Assembly (NCBI RefSeq): GCF_036345915.1
Contig: NZ_CP107785.1
Span: 3,844,001 to 3,908,000 of the forward strand
DNA: 64,000 nt
Reading direction: 5' to 3'
DNA from: Nocardia sp. NBC_00565
GTDB taxonomy: Bacteria > Actinomycetota > Actinomycetes > Mycobacteriales > Mycobacteriaceae
Shown: one piece after another, positions 41,967 through 52,852 of the stretch
Layout: each line of letters opens with the position of its first letter
How positions within the stretch are numbered: position 1 is the first letter of the stretch
Translations under genes and position numbers: made by a program
Notes under the pieces: model-generated
What the model was told of the DNA's origin: nothing
Seen by the model: only the letters and a program-made list of their open reading frames with translations
Database searches by the model: none

Positions 41967-43175
41967 ATGAGCACAAGCAACTCCCTCCACGTCCTGGTGA
42001 GCGGCGGCGGCATCGCGGGTAACGCCGTCGCGCTGCAACTGCTGCGCGCGGGCATCCGAACCACTGTTGTCGAGCGCGCCGCCGCGCCGCGTCCCGGCGG
42101 ACAGGCAGTCGACCTGCGCGGACCCAGTCGCGAGGTGGCCGAGCGGATGGGGCTCATGCCCGGTATCCGCAAATACCAACTCGACGAGCGCGGCATGGCC
42201 TATGTCGAGGAGAACGGCCGGGAATTCGTCCGCATGCCGGCGGAGATGTTCGACGGCAAGGGTCCGGTAGCCGATATCGAGATCACCCGCGGCGATCTGA
42301 ATCAGGTGCTGCTCACCGAAGTCGCCAGCGCGGCGGGCGAGCTCGACTACCGCTACGGCGAATGGATCCAGGCGCTGACTCAGGACGACGCCGGGGTCGA
42401 TGTCACGTTCGCGTCCGGTCGCACCGAACGCTTCGACCTGGTCGTCGGCGCCGATGGCGTGCACTCCGCGACGCGGCAGCTGGCCTTCGGGCCGGCGGAA
42501 CAGTTCGTCACCTACCTCGGCGGCTACATGTCCTTCTTCACCATGCCGACGCCCGCCGGGACCGAACCGGGCTGGTTCAAGATGCACACCGTGCCCAGCG
42601 CCGCGGTCGCGATTCGCCCGGATGCCGATCCGGCCACCTCGAAGGCGATCGTCACCATGCGCACCGAGGCCGATCCGGCGCTGCGCCGCGATGTGGCGGC
42701 ACAGCAGCGGCTCATCCACGACATGCTGGCCGAGGCGGGCTGGGAGACACCGGCCGTGCTCGACGCGATGACCACGACCCCGGACTTCTACTTCGACATG
42801 CTGGCTCGCGTCGATATGCCGTCGCTGTCCACCGGCCGGGTCACCCTGCTCGGTGATTCCGGCTTCTGCGGCTCCCCGATGACCGGTATGGGCACCGCCA
42901 TGGCGATTGTCGGCGCGTATGTCCTGGCCGGTGAAATCGCCGCCGCGCCGAATGATCTCCGGACGGCGCTGACCCGCTATGAGGAGATCGTCACGCCATT
43001 CCTCGACAAGGCCAAGGAACTGCCCGGCGGCGGCATCAAGATGATGCTGCCCACCTCGCGCCTCGGCACGCGGATGGCGCGCACCAGCATGAAGCTGATG
43101 ACCTCGCGGCTGATGCGGCCGCTGATGCTCAAGATGATGTCCAACACCGACGACTACGTACTCCCGACGTACTGA
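41967..43175 (+). CDS. FAD-dependent monooxygenase (PHBH-type)
   Basis: This 402-residue group A flavin monooxygenase has HVLVSGGGIAGNAVALQLLR as the GxGxxG Rossmann motif, LVVGADGVHSATR as the DG motif, and VTLLGDSGFCGSPMTGMGT as the GD motif. Such enzymes hydroxylate aromatic compounds, including rifamycin or tetracycline in resistance types; the TetR pairing fits an inducible detoxification enzyme. The C-terminal tail of about 60 residues is helical and basic. Confidence 0.88.
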   Translation: MSTSNSLHVLVSGGGIAGNAVALQLLRAGIRTTVVERAAAPRPGGQAVDLRGPSREVAERMGLMPGIRKYQLDERGMAYVEENGREFVRMPAEMFDGKGPVADIEITRGDLNQVLLTEVASAAGELDYRYGEWIQALTQDDAGVDVTFASGRTERFDLVVGADGVHSATRQLAFGPAEQFVTYLGGYMSFFTMPTPAGTEPGWFKMHTVPSAAVAIRPDADPATSKAIVTMRTEADPALRRDVAAQQRLIHDMLAEAGWETPAVLDAMTTTPDFYFDMLARVDMPSLSTGRVTLLGDSGFCGSPMTGMGTAMAIVGAYVLAGEIAAAPNDLRTALTRYEEIVTPFLDKAKELPGGGIKMMLPTSRLGTRMARTSMKLMTSRLMRPLMLKMMSNTDDYVLPTY

Positions 43176-43228
43176 GCCGTCGGCGGGTCTGGAACGAACC
43201 GGCGAGACCGGCTCGCTAGGCTCGACCG

Positions 43229-44275
43229 GTGCGGCAAAGGATCATCATGGACGTCGATACCGGGATCGATGATTCACTCGCGCTGCTGTATCTGCTCGCC
43301 TCCCCGGAAGCCGAGATCGTAGGGATCGCCGCCACCGCGGGCAATGTGCCCGCCCCGCGGGTGGCGGCGAACAACCTGGCTTGGCTGGATGTATGCCGAG
43401 CCCCCAACATCGAGGTCGCGCTCGGCGCCGCCGAACCCCTGGCAATCCCGTTGCGCACCACCGAGGACACGCACGGGCCGCAGGGGGTCGGCTACGCGGA
43501 ATTGCCGGAATCCGCGCGCTCGCTCTCGGATCGATCCGCCGCGCAGATGTGGGTCGACCTGGTGCGCGAGGCACCGGGCGAGATCATCGGACTCTGCACC
43601 GGCCCACTGACCAATCTGGCACTCGCCCTGCGGCTCGAGCCGCGGCTACCGCTGCTGCTGCGACGGCTGGTGATCATGGGCGGGGCGTTCAATCATCCCG
43701 GCAACACCACCCCGACCAATGAATGGAATGTGCACGTGGACCCGGAAGCGGCCAAGGAGGTCTTCGACGCCTTCTCCGCCGCACCGGCCGAGCGGCGACC
43801 GCTCGTATGCGCACTCGATATCACCGAGACCATCGAAATGCGGCCCGAGCATGTGGCACAACTCGCCGAACGCGCGAAAAGCCTTCCCGTCGAGATGGTT
43901 TCGGAGACAGACCCGCCGGAGGCCAGGTCGACCACGAGCAATCCCATCGTGCGCCACTTCACCGATGCGGTGCGGTTCTACTTCGACTTCCACAAGCTCT
44001 ATGACCAGGGCTATCTCGCACATATGCACGACCCGTTCGCCGCGGCCGTCGCACTGGATCCCGGACTCGCCGGCACGCGACCCGCGACGGTCGACGTCGA
44101 ACTCCGCGGCACCCTCACCCGAGCCACCACGGTGGCGGACTGGGCGGGCATGTGGGGGCGGGAACCCAACGCCGACATCGTGATCGGCACCGACCCGGAC
44201 GTGTTCTTCGATCGGCTGATCACCAGGGTCGGCGATTTCGCCCGCTCGGTCTATCCGCAGGAGGACGCTCGATGA
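43229..44275 (+). CDS. Nucleoside hydrolase
   Basis: The product has 348 residues. DVDTGIDDSLALLYLL is the Ca2+-binding motif of inosine-uridine-preferring nucleoside hydrolases, with LCTGPLTNLALAL, VIMGGAF and NEWNVHVDPEAA as further active-site blocks, and HMHDPFAAAVAL near the end. It cleaves the N-glycosidic bond of nucleosides. The start is GTG. It overlaps the amidohydrolase by ATGA, so the two work together. Confidence 0.9.
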   Translation: MRQRIIMDVDTGIDDSLALLYLLASPEAEIVGIAATAGNVPAPRVAANNLAWLDVCRAPNIEVALGAAEPLAIPLRTTEDTHGPQGVGYAELPESARSLSDRSAAQMWVDLVREAPGEIIGLCTGPLTNLALALRLEPRLPLLLRRLVIMGGAFNHPGNTTPTNEWNVHVDPEAAKEVFDAFSAAPAERRPLVCALDITETIEMRPEHVAQLAERAKSLPVEMVSETDPPEARSTTSNPIVRHFTDAVRFYFDFHKLYDQGYLAHMHDPFAAAVALDPGLAGTRPATVDVELRGTLTRATTVADWAGMWGREPNADIVIGTDPDVFFDRLITRVGDFARSVYPQEDAR

Positions 44276-45159
44276 TCGGCGACAGCGACGACAATACTTA
44301 TCTCGCCGACTTCCGCACCCGGCTCGATCTGCCCGGAATCATCGACGTCCATACCCATTTCATGCCGGAGCAGGTAATGGCCAAGGTGTGGGCGTACTTC
44401 GATTCGGCCGGTCCGCTGGTCGGCCGGGAGTGGCCCATCGCCTACCGCGACGATGAACAGGTCCGGTTGAAGACGTTGCGCGGCTTCGGTGTTCGCGCCT
44501 TCACCTCGCTGGTGTACCCGCACAAAGCGGATATGGCGGCGTGGCTCAACGAATGGACCGCCGACTTCGCCGCGCGCACCCCGGATTGCCTGCACACCGC
44601 GACGTTCTATCCCGAACACCACGCAGCCAGCTACGTGGAGGCGGCGATCGAGCGCGGAGCGCGGGTGTTCAAGGTCCATGTGCAGGTCGGCGATTTCCAT
44701 CCCGGCGACCCGCTGCTGAATCCGGTGTGGGGCATGATCGAGGACGCCCGGATACCGGTGCTGATCCATTGCGGCTCTGGCCCGGCAGCCGGTGAATACA
44801 CCGGTCCGGAACCCATTGCCGGTCTGCTGCAACGCTTTCCGCATCTGCGGCTGATCATCGCACATATGGGCACACCCGAATATTCCGAGTTCCTCGATCT
44901 GGCACAGGATTACCCGGGCGTACACCTCGACACGACCATGGTGTGGACCGATTTCACCGAGGCCACCGCACCCTTCCCCACCTCGGAGCGCGATAGGTTG
45001 CGCTACTTCAGCGACCGGATCCTGTTCGGCAGCGACTTCCCGAATATTCCGTACTCCTATGGACATTCGATCTACGCACTCGAACGTCTCGACCTGGGCG
45101 ACGCCTGGCTCCAACAGGTCTGCTACCGCAATGCCGCCCGCCTGTTCGGCATCACTTGA
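44272..45159 (+). CDS. Amidohydrolase family protein (amidohydrolase_2)
   Basis: This 295-residue TIM-barrel metal-dependent hydrolase has VHTHF near the start, VFKVHVQVGD in the middle, IHCGSG, IIAHMGTPEYSEF, and FGSDFPNIPYSYG for the last metal ligand. It resembles the ACMSD/amidohydrolase_2 group of decarboxylases and hydrolases. It is translationally coupled to the nucleoside hydrolase, so a nucleoside-derived base or a related heterocycle could be its substrate (inference). Confidence 0.85.
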   Translation: MIGDSDDNTYLADFRTRLDLPGIIDVHTHFMPEQVMAKVWAYFDSAGPLVGREWPIAYRDDEQVRLKTLRGFGVRAFTSLVYPHKADMAAWLNEWTADFAARTPDCLHTATFYPEHHAASYVEAAIERGARVFKVHVQVGDFHPGDPLLNPVWGMIEDARIPVLIHCGSGPAAGEYTGPEPIAGLLQRFPHLRLIIAHMGTPEYSEFLDLAQDYPGVHLDTTMVWTDFTEATAPFPTSERDRLRYFSDRILFGSDFPNIPYSYGHSIYALERLDLGDAWLQQVCYRNAARLFGIT

Positions 45160-45160
45160 T

Positions 45161-45422
45161 TCAGGCGGACGCGACGGTGAAGCGGGTTCGGCGGTGGGTG
45201 GGGCGCTCGGCTTCGTCGAGGAGCGCGACCGCGAAGTCCTCCATGGAGATGGTCGAGACACCGTCGTCTCGGGTGCGGAGTTCGTCCGCACCGAGGCGGT
45301 AGACACCGGTCCGCTCCCCCGGCAGCAATTCGGCGGGTGGGCTCAGATAGGCCCAGTCGGTGGCAGTTTCGGCGCGGCAGAGCGCCAGCTGGTCGGGGCT
45401 GCCGCCACCGGCCCCGCTCAGC
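45161..45422 (-). pseudogene. C-terminal fragment of an NmrA/epimerase-like NAD(P)-binding protein
   Basis: The minus strand reads SPDQLALCRAETATDWAYLS, PPAELLPGERTGVYRLGADE, then VSTISMEDFAVALLDEAERP and THRRTRFTVASA before a stop. This is the conserved end of YwnB/NmrA-like NAD(P)H-binding proteins (about 210 residues). The N-terminal Rossmann part is missing; the fragment begins exactly at the meaB stop, in another frame. Confidence 0.7.
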
Positions 45423-46464
45423 TGTCGAACGCGTCCAGAATCTGCTCCGCAGCCAACGCCGCAGTCAGCGTCCCATCACGCACCTGCTTCTCCACTTGCG
45501 CGCGAATCGCTTTCACATTCGGGTTCTCGGCGAGGCGACGCAGCAACTGATCGTGCACCATGGTCCAGGTCCAATCGACCTGTTGGCGACGGCGCTTCTC
45601 CGCGAATTCACCCGCCTCGGTGAGCACCCGGCGGTGTTCGAGGACCGTGTCCCAGAACTTGTCCAGGCCATGGCCTTCCAGCCCGCTCATGGTGAGCACC
45701 GGTGGCCGCCAGAGCGCGTCGTGCGGGTGGATGAGGCGCAGCGCCCCGGCCAGTTCGCGGGCCGCGGCCTTTGCCTCGATCTCGTGTTTGCCGTCGGCCT
45801 TGTTGACCGCGACCAGATCGGCGAGTTCCAGCACGCCCTTCTTGATGCCCTGCAACTGATCTCCGGTGCGGGCCAGGGTGAGGAAGCAGAAGACGTCGAC
45901 CATATTCGCGACCGTCACCTCGGACTGGCCGACGCCGACCGTCTCCACCAGGATCACGTCATAGCCCGCGGCCTCGAGCAGCACGATGGTCTCACGGGTC
46001 GCCTTGGCCACACCGCCGAGGGTGCCCGCGGTCGGCGAGGGACGGATGTAGGCGTTGCGCTCCAACGACAGTCGCGCCATGCGCGTCTTGTCGCCGAGGA
46101 TCGACCCACCGGTGCGGGTGGAGGACGGGTCGACCGCCAGCACCGCGACCCGGTGACCCTTGCCGATCAGGTCCATGCCGAGCGCGTCGATGAATGTCGA
46201 TTTGCCGACGCCCGGAACACCGGTGATACCGACCCGATTCGAGGTGACCGTATCGGTGGGCGGGGTCAGTTGCAGCAGCAGTCGCTGTGCCAGCTCCCGA
46301 TGGTCGGCCCTGGTCGACTCGACCAGAGTGATCGCCCGCGCCAAGGCGGCCCGCTCCTGGGAGCGGACCGCCGCTGCGAGTGCGTCTACATCAATGGCGC
46401 GCGGACGCCCACCCGTCGCCCGACCACCACCGCCCATCGAATCGCTGCGCGATGCTGCATTCAT
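45418..46464 (-). CDS. meaB: Methylmalonyl-CoA mutase-associated GTPase MeaB
   Basis: This 348-residue G3E GTPase has [18 protein letters not shown] as the P-loop, [20 protein letters not shown] as the switch I region, [10 protein letters not shown] as Walker B, and NKAD as the base-specificity motif. MeaB protects and helps load the B12 cofactor of methylmalonyl-CoA mutase. Its start overlaps the mutB stop by ATGA, making it third in the mutA-mutB-meaB operon. Confidence 0.93.
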   Translation of the reverse strand: MNAASRSDSMGGGGRATGGRPRAIDVDALAAAVRSQERAALARAITLVESTRADHRELAQRLLLQLTPPTDTVTSNRVGITGVPGVGKSTFIDALGMDLIGKGHRVAVLAVDPSSTRTGGSILGDKTRMARLSLERNAYIRPSPTAGTLGGVAKATRETIVLLEAAGYDVILVETVGVGQSEVTVANMVDVFCFLTLARTGDQLQGIKKGVLELADLVAVNKADGKHEIEAKAAARELAGALRLIHPHDALWRPPVLTMSGLEGHGLDKFWDTVLEHRRVLTEAGEFAEKRRRQQVDWTWTMVHDQLLRRLAENPNVKAIRAQVEKQVRDGTLTAALAAEQILDAFDS

Positions 46465-48743
46465 TCGGCGCTGCCGCCACCGATCTCGTGACCCAGTTCC
46501 GAAGCGAGCTTCTTCAGCAGGTCGATCGCGGCGTCGGCGATCACGGTGCCGGGCGGGAAGATCGCCGCCGCACCGGCCGCGTACAGCTCCTCGAAGTCAC
46601 CGGGCGGGATGACACCGCCGACGATGACCATGATGTCGGGTCGCCCGACATCGGCCAGTGCCTGCCGCAGGGCCGGCACCAGCGTGAGGTGGCCTGCCGC
46701 CAGCGAGGACACACCGACGACGTGCACGTCGTTATCGGCCGCCTGCTGCGCCACCTCTTCCGGGGTCTGGAACAGCGGGCCCACGTCGACGTCGAAGCCG
46801 AGGTCGGCGAAGGCCGTGGCGATCACCTTCTGACCTCGGTCGTGCCCGTCCTGGCCCATCTTGGCGACCAGGATGCGCGGCCGACGGCCTTCCGCGTCGG
46901 CGAACTCCTCGACGAGTTCGATCGCCTTGCTGATATTGGTCACCTTCCCGGCCTCGTCGCGGTACACACCGGAGAGCGTACGGATTTCGGCCTGGTGGCG
47001 GCCGTACACCTGCTCCAGCGCATCGGAGATCTCCCCGACGGTGGCCTTGGCGCGCGCGGCGTCGATGGCGAGCGCGAGGAGGTTGTTCTCCATGCCGCCC
47101 TCCGAGGACGCTGCCGCGCGGGTCAACTCGGCAAGAGCGCGCTCGACCTCGGCCGAATCACGTTCGGCCCGAAGGCGTTGCAGCTTCTCGATCTGCTCGG
47201 CGCGCACCCGTGAGTTCTCGACCTTGAGGACCTCGACCTGCTGGTCCTCCTCCACCTGGTACTTGTTCACACCGATCACCGGCTGCTGGCCGGTGTCGAT
47301 GCGCGCCTGGGTACGAGCGGCGGCCTCCTCGATGCGCAGCTTCGGAATGCCCTCGCCGATCGCCTGCGCCATACCACCGTGTGCCTCGACCTCGGCGATA
47401 TGCGCACGGGCACGGTTGGCCAGCTGGTGGGTCAGCCACTCGACGTAATACGAACCGCCCCATGGGTCGATCGGCCGCGTCGTATTGGACTCCTGCTGGA
47501 TCAGCAGCTGGGTGTTGCGGGCGATGCGCGCGGAGAAGTCCGTCGGCAACGCCAGCGCCTCGTCGAGGGCGTTGGTGTGCAGCGACTGGGTGTGGCCCTG
47601 GGTCGCGGCCATCGCCTCGATGCAGGTGCGCGCCACATTGTTGTAGGCGTCCTGTGCGGTGAGCGACCAGCCGGAGGTCTGCGAATGTGTCCGCAGCGAC
47701 AGCGATTTCGCGCTCTTCGGCTCGAACTTCGCGACCAGTTCGCTCCAGAGCAGCCGTCCCGCACGGAGTTTGGCGACCTCCATGAAGAAGTTCATGCCGA
47801 TGGCCCAGAAGAACGACAGTCGCGGTGCGAACTTGTCGACCTCCATGCCCGCGGCGATACCCGCGCGGATGTACTCGACGCCGTCGGCGAGGGTGTAGGC
47901 CAGTTCCAGGTCGGCCGTGGCTCCGGCCTCCTGAATGTGGTAGCCGGAGATGGAGATCGAGTTGAACTTCGGCATCTTCGCGCTGGCGTAGGCGAAGATA
48001 TCGGAGATGATCCGCATCGAGGGCTTGGGCGGATAGATGTAGGTGTTGCGGACCATGAACTCCTTCAGAATGTCGTTCTGAATGGTTCCGGCCAGCTGTT
48101 CCGGCGCGACGCCCTGCTCTTCGGCCGCGACGACATACAGCGCCAGGATCGGCAGCACCGCGCCGTTCATGGTCATCGACACACTGACCTGATCCAGCGG
48201 AATGTGGTCGAAGAGCTGACGCATGTCGAGGATGGAATCGATGGCGACACCGGCCATGCCGACGTCACCCTGCACACGCGGGTGGTCGGAGTCGTAGCCA
48301 CGGTGCGTCGCCAGGTCGAAGGCGACCGACAGGCCCTTCTGGCCCGCCTGCAGATTGCGGCGGTAGAAGGCGTTCGAGTCCGCGGCGGTGGAGAAGCCTG
48401 CGTACTGGCGGATGGTCCACGGCTGGTTCACATACATCGTCGGGTACGGTCCGCGCACGAACGGCGCGATACCGGGGACGCTGTCCAGCGGATACCCTTC
48501 GGCCGCAACGGCATCCCGATCGGCCTTGGTGAAAACCGGTGGCACTTCGATGCCTTCGGGCGTGGACCACACCAGCTGTTCGGGGGTGTAGTTGTTCGCC
48601 TCGGCAGCCGCGCTCACGTACGCATCGACCTGCGCGGCGTTCACCTCGGCGGGCTCCGCCGGCCGCTCGGCCAGCGGCACGTCGGCGAAACTACCGATGA
48701 TGTGCTCGATTTCACCTGGCTTATCGATATCACTCAGTGTCAT
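46461..48743 (-). CDS. mutB: Methylmalonyl-CoA mutase, large (alpha) subunit
   Basis: The product has 760 residues. The TIM-barrel substrate domain carries [20 protein letters not shown] and [19 protein letters not shown]; the C-terminal cobalamin domain has [20 protein letters not shown] with the lower-ligand His in DxHxxG, and [13 protein letters not shown]. It interconverts methylmalonyl-CoA and succinyl-CoA for propionate, odd-chain fatty acid and sterol side-chain use. Its ATG overlaps the mutA stop by one base (TGATG). Confidence 0.95.
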   Translation of the reverse strand: MTLSDIDKPGEIEHIIGSFADVPLAERPAEPAEVNAAQVDAYVSAAAEANNYTPEQLVWSTPEGIEVPPVFTKADRDAVAAEGYPLDSVPGIAPFVRGPYPTMYVNQPWTIRQYAGFSTAADSNAFYRRNLQAGQKGLSVAFDLATHRGYDSDHPRVQGDVGMAGVAIDSILDMRQLFDHIPLDQVSVSMTMNGAVLPILALYVVAAEEQGVAPEQLAGTIQNDILKEFMVRNTYIYPPKPSMRIISDIFAYASAKMPKFNSISISGYHIQEAGATADLELAYTLADGVEYIRAGIAAGMEVDKFAPRLSFFWAIGMNFFMEVAKLRAGRLLWSELVAKFEPKSAKSLSLRTHSQTSGWSLTAQDAYNNVARTCIEAMAATQGHTQSLHTNALDEALALPTDFSARIARNTQLLIQQESNTTRPIDPWGGSYYVEWLTHQLANRARAHIAEVEAHGGMAQAIGEGIPKLRIEEAAARTQARIDTGQQPVIGVNKYQVEEDQQVEVLKVENSRVRAEQIEKLQRLRAERDSAEVERALAELTRAAASSEGGMENNLLALAIDAARAKATVGEISDALEQVYGRHQAEIRTLSGVYRDEAGKVTNISKAIELVEEFADAEGRRPRILVAKMGQDGHDRGQKVIATAFADLGFDVDVGPLFQTPEEVAQQAADNDVHVVGVSSLAAGHLTLVPALRQALADVGRPDIMVIVGGVIPPGDFEELYAAGAAAIFPPGTVIADAAIDLLKKLASELGHEIGGGSAE

Positions 48744-50587
48744 CAGGCTCCCACTTTCTCCAGCAGGCCGGACAGCGCCGCGACCGCGTCGATGCGGGCC
48801 GCGAGGTATCCGTCCGGGCGCTGCGCACCGCTCAGGTCGGCGACCGCCTGCTCGGCGCCGGCCAGCAGCACTGTCTCGATCCCGGCGGCACGCAACTGGT
48901 CGACCGCCGCGCCGGCCACAACGCCGTAGCGCTTGTCCGAACCGCATAGCACCGCGATTGTGGCACCGGATTCCGTTGCCGCCGCACCGATTCCGGCGAT
49001 CTCCAGCGGACCGGGGTTGATCGACTCGATACCGCCCGAGGCCAGCAGATTCGCGATGAACGTGACCCGCACATTGTGCTCGGCCACCGTCCCGAGCGGA
49101 ACCAACAGCGCACGCGGGCGAGCACCGTTGGCGGCGAGGTAGGCATCCGAGCGGTTGCGCAGCGCCTCGAACGCCGCACCATAGCGAGCCACCTGCCCGG
49201 CCTGGCGCGCCGTGTCCGTCAGCGGCTGCTCGGCCAGATTCGGGAATTCGTTCACGCCGGTGACCGCCGTCTTGCGGTGTGCCACATCGGCATCCCGCGC
49301 CGCCCTGGTGGCCGCGATGCGCTCGGCGAGCAGACCGGACGCCAGCGCGGCCGAATAACCGCCCGCCGCCTCGATCTCCTGCATGAACTCCCACGCCTTG
49401 GCGGCGAGCGCGGCGGTGAGATCCTCGACGTACCAGGAGCCCGCGCCCGGATCCTGCACGTGACCGAGGTGCGACTCCTCGAGCAGCAGCAGCTGGGTAT
49501 TGCGAGCCATCCGGTCCGCGAACGACTTCGAGACGCCGAGTTCGCCCGGCGGCAGCGCCGAATCGAAGGGCAGCACCGTCACGGTGTCCGCGCCGCCGAC
49601 GCCCGCGCCGAAGGCGGCGAGGGTGGTGCGCAGCATGTTCACCCACGGGTCGCGCTGGGTCATCATCGCCGCGGAGGTCACCGCATGCTGGGGTGCGTCG
49701 CCGAAGGCGGGTGCTCCGCACACATGCGCGACGCGAGCCCAGAGCTGGCGGGCCGCACGGAATTTCGCGACGGTGGCGAACTGGTCGTCGGTCGCGGCGA
49801 AGCGGAACGCCAACTGCTCGAAGGCATCCGCGATGTCCTGCCCCTCGGTGAGCGCACGCAGATAGGCCAGGCCCGCGGCGACCGCCGCACCGAGCTCCTG
49901 CGCGTCCGAGGCGCCCGCGTCGTGAAAGACGGTGCCGTCCACCGTGATCGCGCGGACGGTCTCCGACCGCGTCGTCGCCTGCCCGGCCAGCGCGACCGCC
50001 TCGGCCAGATCCACATCGGCGGCTCCGGCGAAGCGACTGGTGAGCGGGGCCGCACCGAGTGCGACCTGGATACCGGACCGGTCGGCCACCTGGTAGCCGT
50101 CGAGCGCCGCGAAGACCTCTTGTGCCGCAGCGGAAACCGCGCTTCCGGCATCGAGGGTCAACGGCGCGAGCTCGAACAGGAGGCCCGATAGCGCCGCCGG
50201 CAGTTCGGCCACCGGCACACCGCGCTCGCCGACACCGAGCCACAGTGCGCTGATCCCGTTCTCGAGACCGGCCAGGAGTTCGCGATTCGCGGCGGCGCCG
50301 TCGCGTGCGCCGACGTAGGCACTCACGTACCAGCCGCGATGCACGTCCCGGGTGGCGTCGCGACCACGTACGAACGGATATTCGCCGGGTAGCGGCAGTT
50401 CGGCCCGCTCGTCCGCGCGGGTGTACAGCGGGGCGATGGTCAGACCGTCGTAGGTCTTCTCCTCGAGCAGCTTCTCGGGCTCCTCTGGAAGCTCGGCGAC
50501 GTCGACCCTGCGGGCTTTCGCCAGCACCCCGGCCACGCCCTTACGCCATGCGGCGTAATCGGGCACCGGCTCTGAAGCAATCGGCAT
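48743..50587 (-). CDS. mutA: Methylmalonyl-CoA mutase, small (beta) subunit
   Basis: This 614-residue homologue of MutB lacks a working cobalamin site: the C-terminal flavodoxin-like domain has no DxHxxG. Blocks such as [40 protein letters not shown] and [12 protein letters not shown] are typical. It forms the heterodimer with MutB. The ATG at 50587 starts [11 protein letters not shown]. It is first in the operon; the promoter lies in the 180-base gap to the divergent membrane protein. Confidence 0.94.
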   Translation of the reverse strand: MPIASEPVPDYAAWRKGVAGVLAKARRVDVAELPEEPEKLLEEKTYDGLTIAPLYTRADERAELPLPGEYPFVRGRDATRDVHRGWYVSAYVGARDGAAANRELLAGLENGISALWLGVGERGVPVAELPAALSGLLFELAPLTLDAGSAVSAAAQEVFAALDGYQVADRSGIQVALGAAPLTSRFAGAADVDLAEAVALAGQATTRSETVRAITVDGTVFHDAGASDAQELGAAVAAGLAYLRALTEGQDIADAFEQLAFRFAATDDQFATVAKFRAARQLWARVAHVCGAPAFGDAPQHAVTSAAMMTQRDPWVNMLRTTLAAFGAGVGGADTVTVLPFDSALPPGELGVSKSFADRMARNTQLLLLEESHLGHVQDPGAGSWYVEDLTAALAAKAWEFMQEIEAAGGYSAALASGLLAERIAATRAARDADVAHRKTAVTGVNEFPNLAEQPLTDTARQAGQVARYGAAFEALRNRSDAYLAANGARPRALLVPLGTVAEHNVRVTFIANLLASGGIESINPGPLEIAGIGAAATESGATIAVLCGSDKRYGVVAGAAVDQLRAAGIETVLLAGAEQAVADLSGAQRPDGYLAARIDAVAALSGLLEKVGA

Positions 50588-50768
50588 AGCTGCTGTTCCT
50601 CTTCCAGTCGACCACGGGCGCACGCGCAGTGTGCGTCCGAAACCGTTGCATTCGCCCAGCTCAGCGAGCACATCAGTTAACGAGCATTCGTCCCGTTTCT
50701 TCTGATGCTAGCGGCAGCTACGCAGCCGGTTCTCCCTGGCCGCCACTACCAACCGGTAACCTGGCGCG

Positions 50769-51446
50769 GTGACCAGGCTGATCCGCGACCCACGTATCGT
50801 CGCCCTGCTCGTCGGCGGCGCGGCGCTGTTCGTCGCGGCCATGCTCGTCCCGCTACCGACACCGCAACAGATGCAGGACTGGGCCACCTCCGTCGGCCCG
50901 ATCTTCCCGCTGCTGTTCTTCGTCGTCCACGCGTTGGTCACGGTGGCTCCGGTGCCGCGCACGGTGCTGACGGTCAGCGCGGGTGTGCTGTTCGGCCCGG
51001 CCCTCGGCATCGTCTTGGCCGCCTCCGCCACCACGGTCAGCGCGGCGCTGGCCATCCTGCTCGTGCGCGCCCTCGACCGCGACCGAGTCGCCGCGCACCT
51101 CACCCACCCGGCGGTCCGTGCCATCGACGAGCGCCTCGAACGCCGCGGCTGGCTGGCCGTCGGCTCGCTTCGCCTGATCGCCTTCGCCCCGTTCTCGGTG
51201 ATCAACTACTGCTGCGGCCTGTCCTCGATCCGCTTCTGGCCATATCTGATCGCCACGATCATCGGCATCCTTCCGGGCACCATCGGCACCGTCATCCTCG
51301 GCGACGCGCTGACCGGCAATACCCATCCCGGCATGCTCGCGGTCTCCGGAGCGCTGATCGCCATCGGCATCATCGGTTTGGTCGTCGACGCCCGCTGGTC
51401 ACAGCGGCACGAGCCGGCCCCTGAGCAGGTCTCGGTAACCGGCTGA
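50769..51446 (+). CDS. TVP38/TMEM64 (DedA-like) membrane protein
   Basis: This 225-residue protein has five to six membrane segments and the SNARE-associated/VTT signature: VLTVSAGVLFGPALGIVLA, then RLIAFAPFSVINYCCGLSSI and IIGILPGTIGTVILGDAL. Family members are proposed lipid scramblases or ion-coupled membrane proteins. The start is GTG. It is divergent from mutA. Confidence 0.87.
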   Translation: MTRLIRDPRIVALLVGGAALFVAAMLVPLPTPQQMQDWATSVGPIFPLLFFVVHALVTVAPVPRTVLTVSAGVLFGPALGIVLAASATTVSAALAILLVRALDRDRVAAHLTHPAVRAIDERLERRGWLAVGSLRLIAFAPFSVINYCCGLSSIRFWPYLIATIIGILPGTIGTVILGDALTGNTHPGMLAVSGALIAIGIIGLVVDARWSQRHEPAPEQVSVTG

Positions 51447-51524
51447 CGCTGCCCCACAGGGATCGCGCAATCGCGGGACGGCCGCCATCCGCCGGATACA
51501 TCGTCCTGCGGAGACGACCGAACC

Positions 51525-52481
51525 TCAGTCCACGGTCAATTCGATAGGCACGGCGAAGACGTCGACCATGGCACCGTTGCGCAGCACGGTCACCGGCATC
51601 GACACCCCGATCGCGTCACCGAACAACTGGCGTTGGATGCCTTGTGCGTCACCAACTTCCGAACGGGCGACGCTGAGCACGAGATCACCGCGGCGGAGTC
51701 CGGCGTAGTCGGCGGGACCGCCGCGGACCACCTCGACGATGCGAACACCCGCCTGCTGGCCGGTGCGGGCGGCGACCGTGGCCGGCAATGGGGCGGGGAC
51801 GCCGACAAGGCCTAGGTAAGCGCGGCGAACTCTACCGTCCTTCAGCAGAGTGGTGATGATGCGGCGCGTGGTCGCATTGATCGGAATCGCAAGGCCGAGA
51901 CCGACTCCCGCGACCGCGGTATTGATGCCGACCACTCGCCCCACCGAATCCGACAGCGCGCCACCGGAATTACCCGGGTTCAATGCGGCGTCGGTCTGGA
52001 TCACGTCCTCGATCACTCGTCCGGCGCGCCGCGAGGCGACCGGCACCGCACGCCCCAGCGCGCTCACCACGCCCGCGGTCACCGAGCCCGCCAACCCCAA
52101 CGGGCTCCCGACCGCGACCACCAACTGACCGACGACCAACTTGTCGGCATCACCGAGTACGACCGCACCGGGAGCGCCGCCGCGGGCCCGCAGCACCGCC
52201 AGATCCGAGAGCGGATCCACGCCGACAACGTCGATGCGCGACTCCACTCCATCGGCGAAGACAACATCGCCGCTGCCAGTCGAGCCGACGACATGGGCGT
52301 TGGTCAAGAGGAATCCGTCATCGGTGAAGACCACCGCGGATCCGCTCCCCCGCCGGGTTCGCACGCTCGCCACGTGCGGGGTTACCGACGCGGCCACCGT
52401 GATGACGGTGCGCGAGTACGCGTCCATCGCGGATTCGTCGAGATCGTGTTGTCTCGTGGCGTCGTCATCCACGCTGACCAC
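51525..52481 (-). CDS. HtrA/DegP-like trypsin-type serine protease with PDZ domain, no signal peptide
   Basis: The product has 318 residues. The catalytic triad is visible: His 63 (LLTNAHVVG), Asp 93 (DPLSDLAVL) and Ser 172 (NPGNSGGAL). A PDZ domain occupies about 225-310 (VEVVRGGPADYAGLRRGDLV). HtrA proteins degrade or refold damaged envelope proteins and are normally exported or membrane-anchored. Here the N-terminus (VDDDATRQHDLDESAMDAYS) is acidic and soluble, with no signal or membrane helix, so it may act in the cytosol or use an upstream start not visible here. Confidence 0.87.
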   Translation of the reverse strand: MVSVDDDATRQHDLDESAMDAYSRTVITVAASVTPHVASVRTRRGSGSAVVFTDDGFLLTNAHVVGSTGSGDVVFADGVESRIDVVGVDPLSDLAVLRARGGAPGAVVLGDADKLVVGQLVVAVGSPLGLAGSVTAGVVSALGRAVPVASRRAGRVIEDVIQTDAALNPGNSGGALSDSVGRVVGINTAVAGVGLGLAIPINATTRRIITTLLKDGRVRRAYLGLVGVPAPLPATVAARTGQQAGVRIVEVVRGGPADYAGLRRGDLVLSVARSEVGDAQGIQRQLFGDAIGVSMPVTVLRNGAMVDVFAVPIELTVD

Positions 52482-52589
52482 CCACCCTGCTCATCGGGCG
52501 CGCTCGATTTCGAGGGCGCCCTCTCCAGCATGCCCCACCGCCACCGTCGTCGCACCGTGTTCGCCACAGGCGCAACCAGATTCATCCGA

Positions 52590-52760
52590 TATCTGCGATA
52601 TCGTCCATGCTGACGTCGGGGCCGTGCTCGGCGAGCGCGCGAAAGTGGCGTCCACGAGCTCGCCGCGCACCTTCTCCCGATGCTCGCGCCAGCGTTCGGT
52701 GCGGGCGTCCGGGCGCAACGGGCGTGCCACGCGAACTCCGACCGGCGGCCGCCATGGTGT
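52590..52760 (-). pseudogene. N-terminal fragment of a TetR gene, frameshifted
   Basis: The minus strand reads DARTERWREHREKVRGELVD and ATF in one frame, then after a frameshift RALAEHGPDVSMDDIADIG and a stop. This is the start of a TetR helix-turn-helix (typical RGELVDAxFRAL and DVSMDDIA). The recognition helix and ligand domain are absent. The rest of the 370-base gap between the protease and the SnoaL-like gene shows nothing else I can assign. Confidence 0.5.
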
Positions 52761-52852
52761 CATGGTATTCGATACCGTCGGTACCGGCCGCGACCAGCGG
52801 CTACCCCACGCGATCTCCGAACGGCGGGCAGAGTGCGGGCACGATATCGGGA

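Noticed and set aside
46461..50243. A continuous minus-strand frame of 1260 codons
   Set aside because: The 3' 760 codons are mutB; the upstream part is mutA read in a wrong frame and is Arg/Gly-rich without family similarity.
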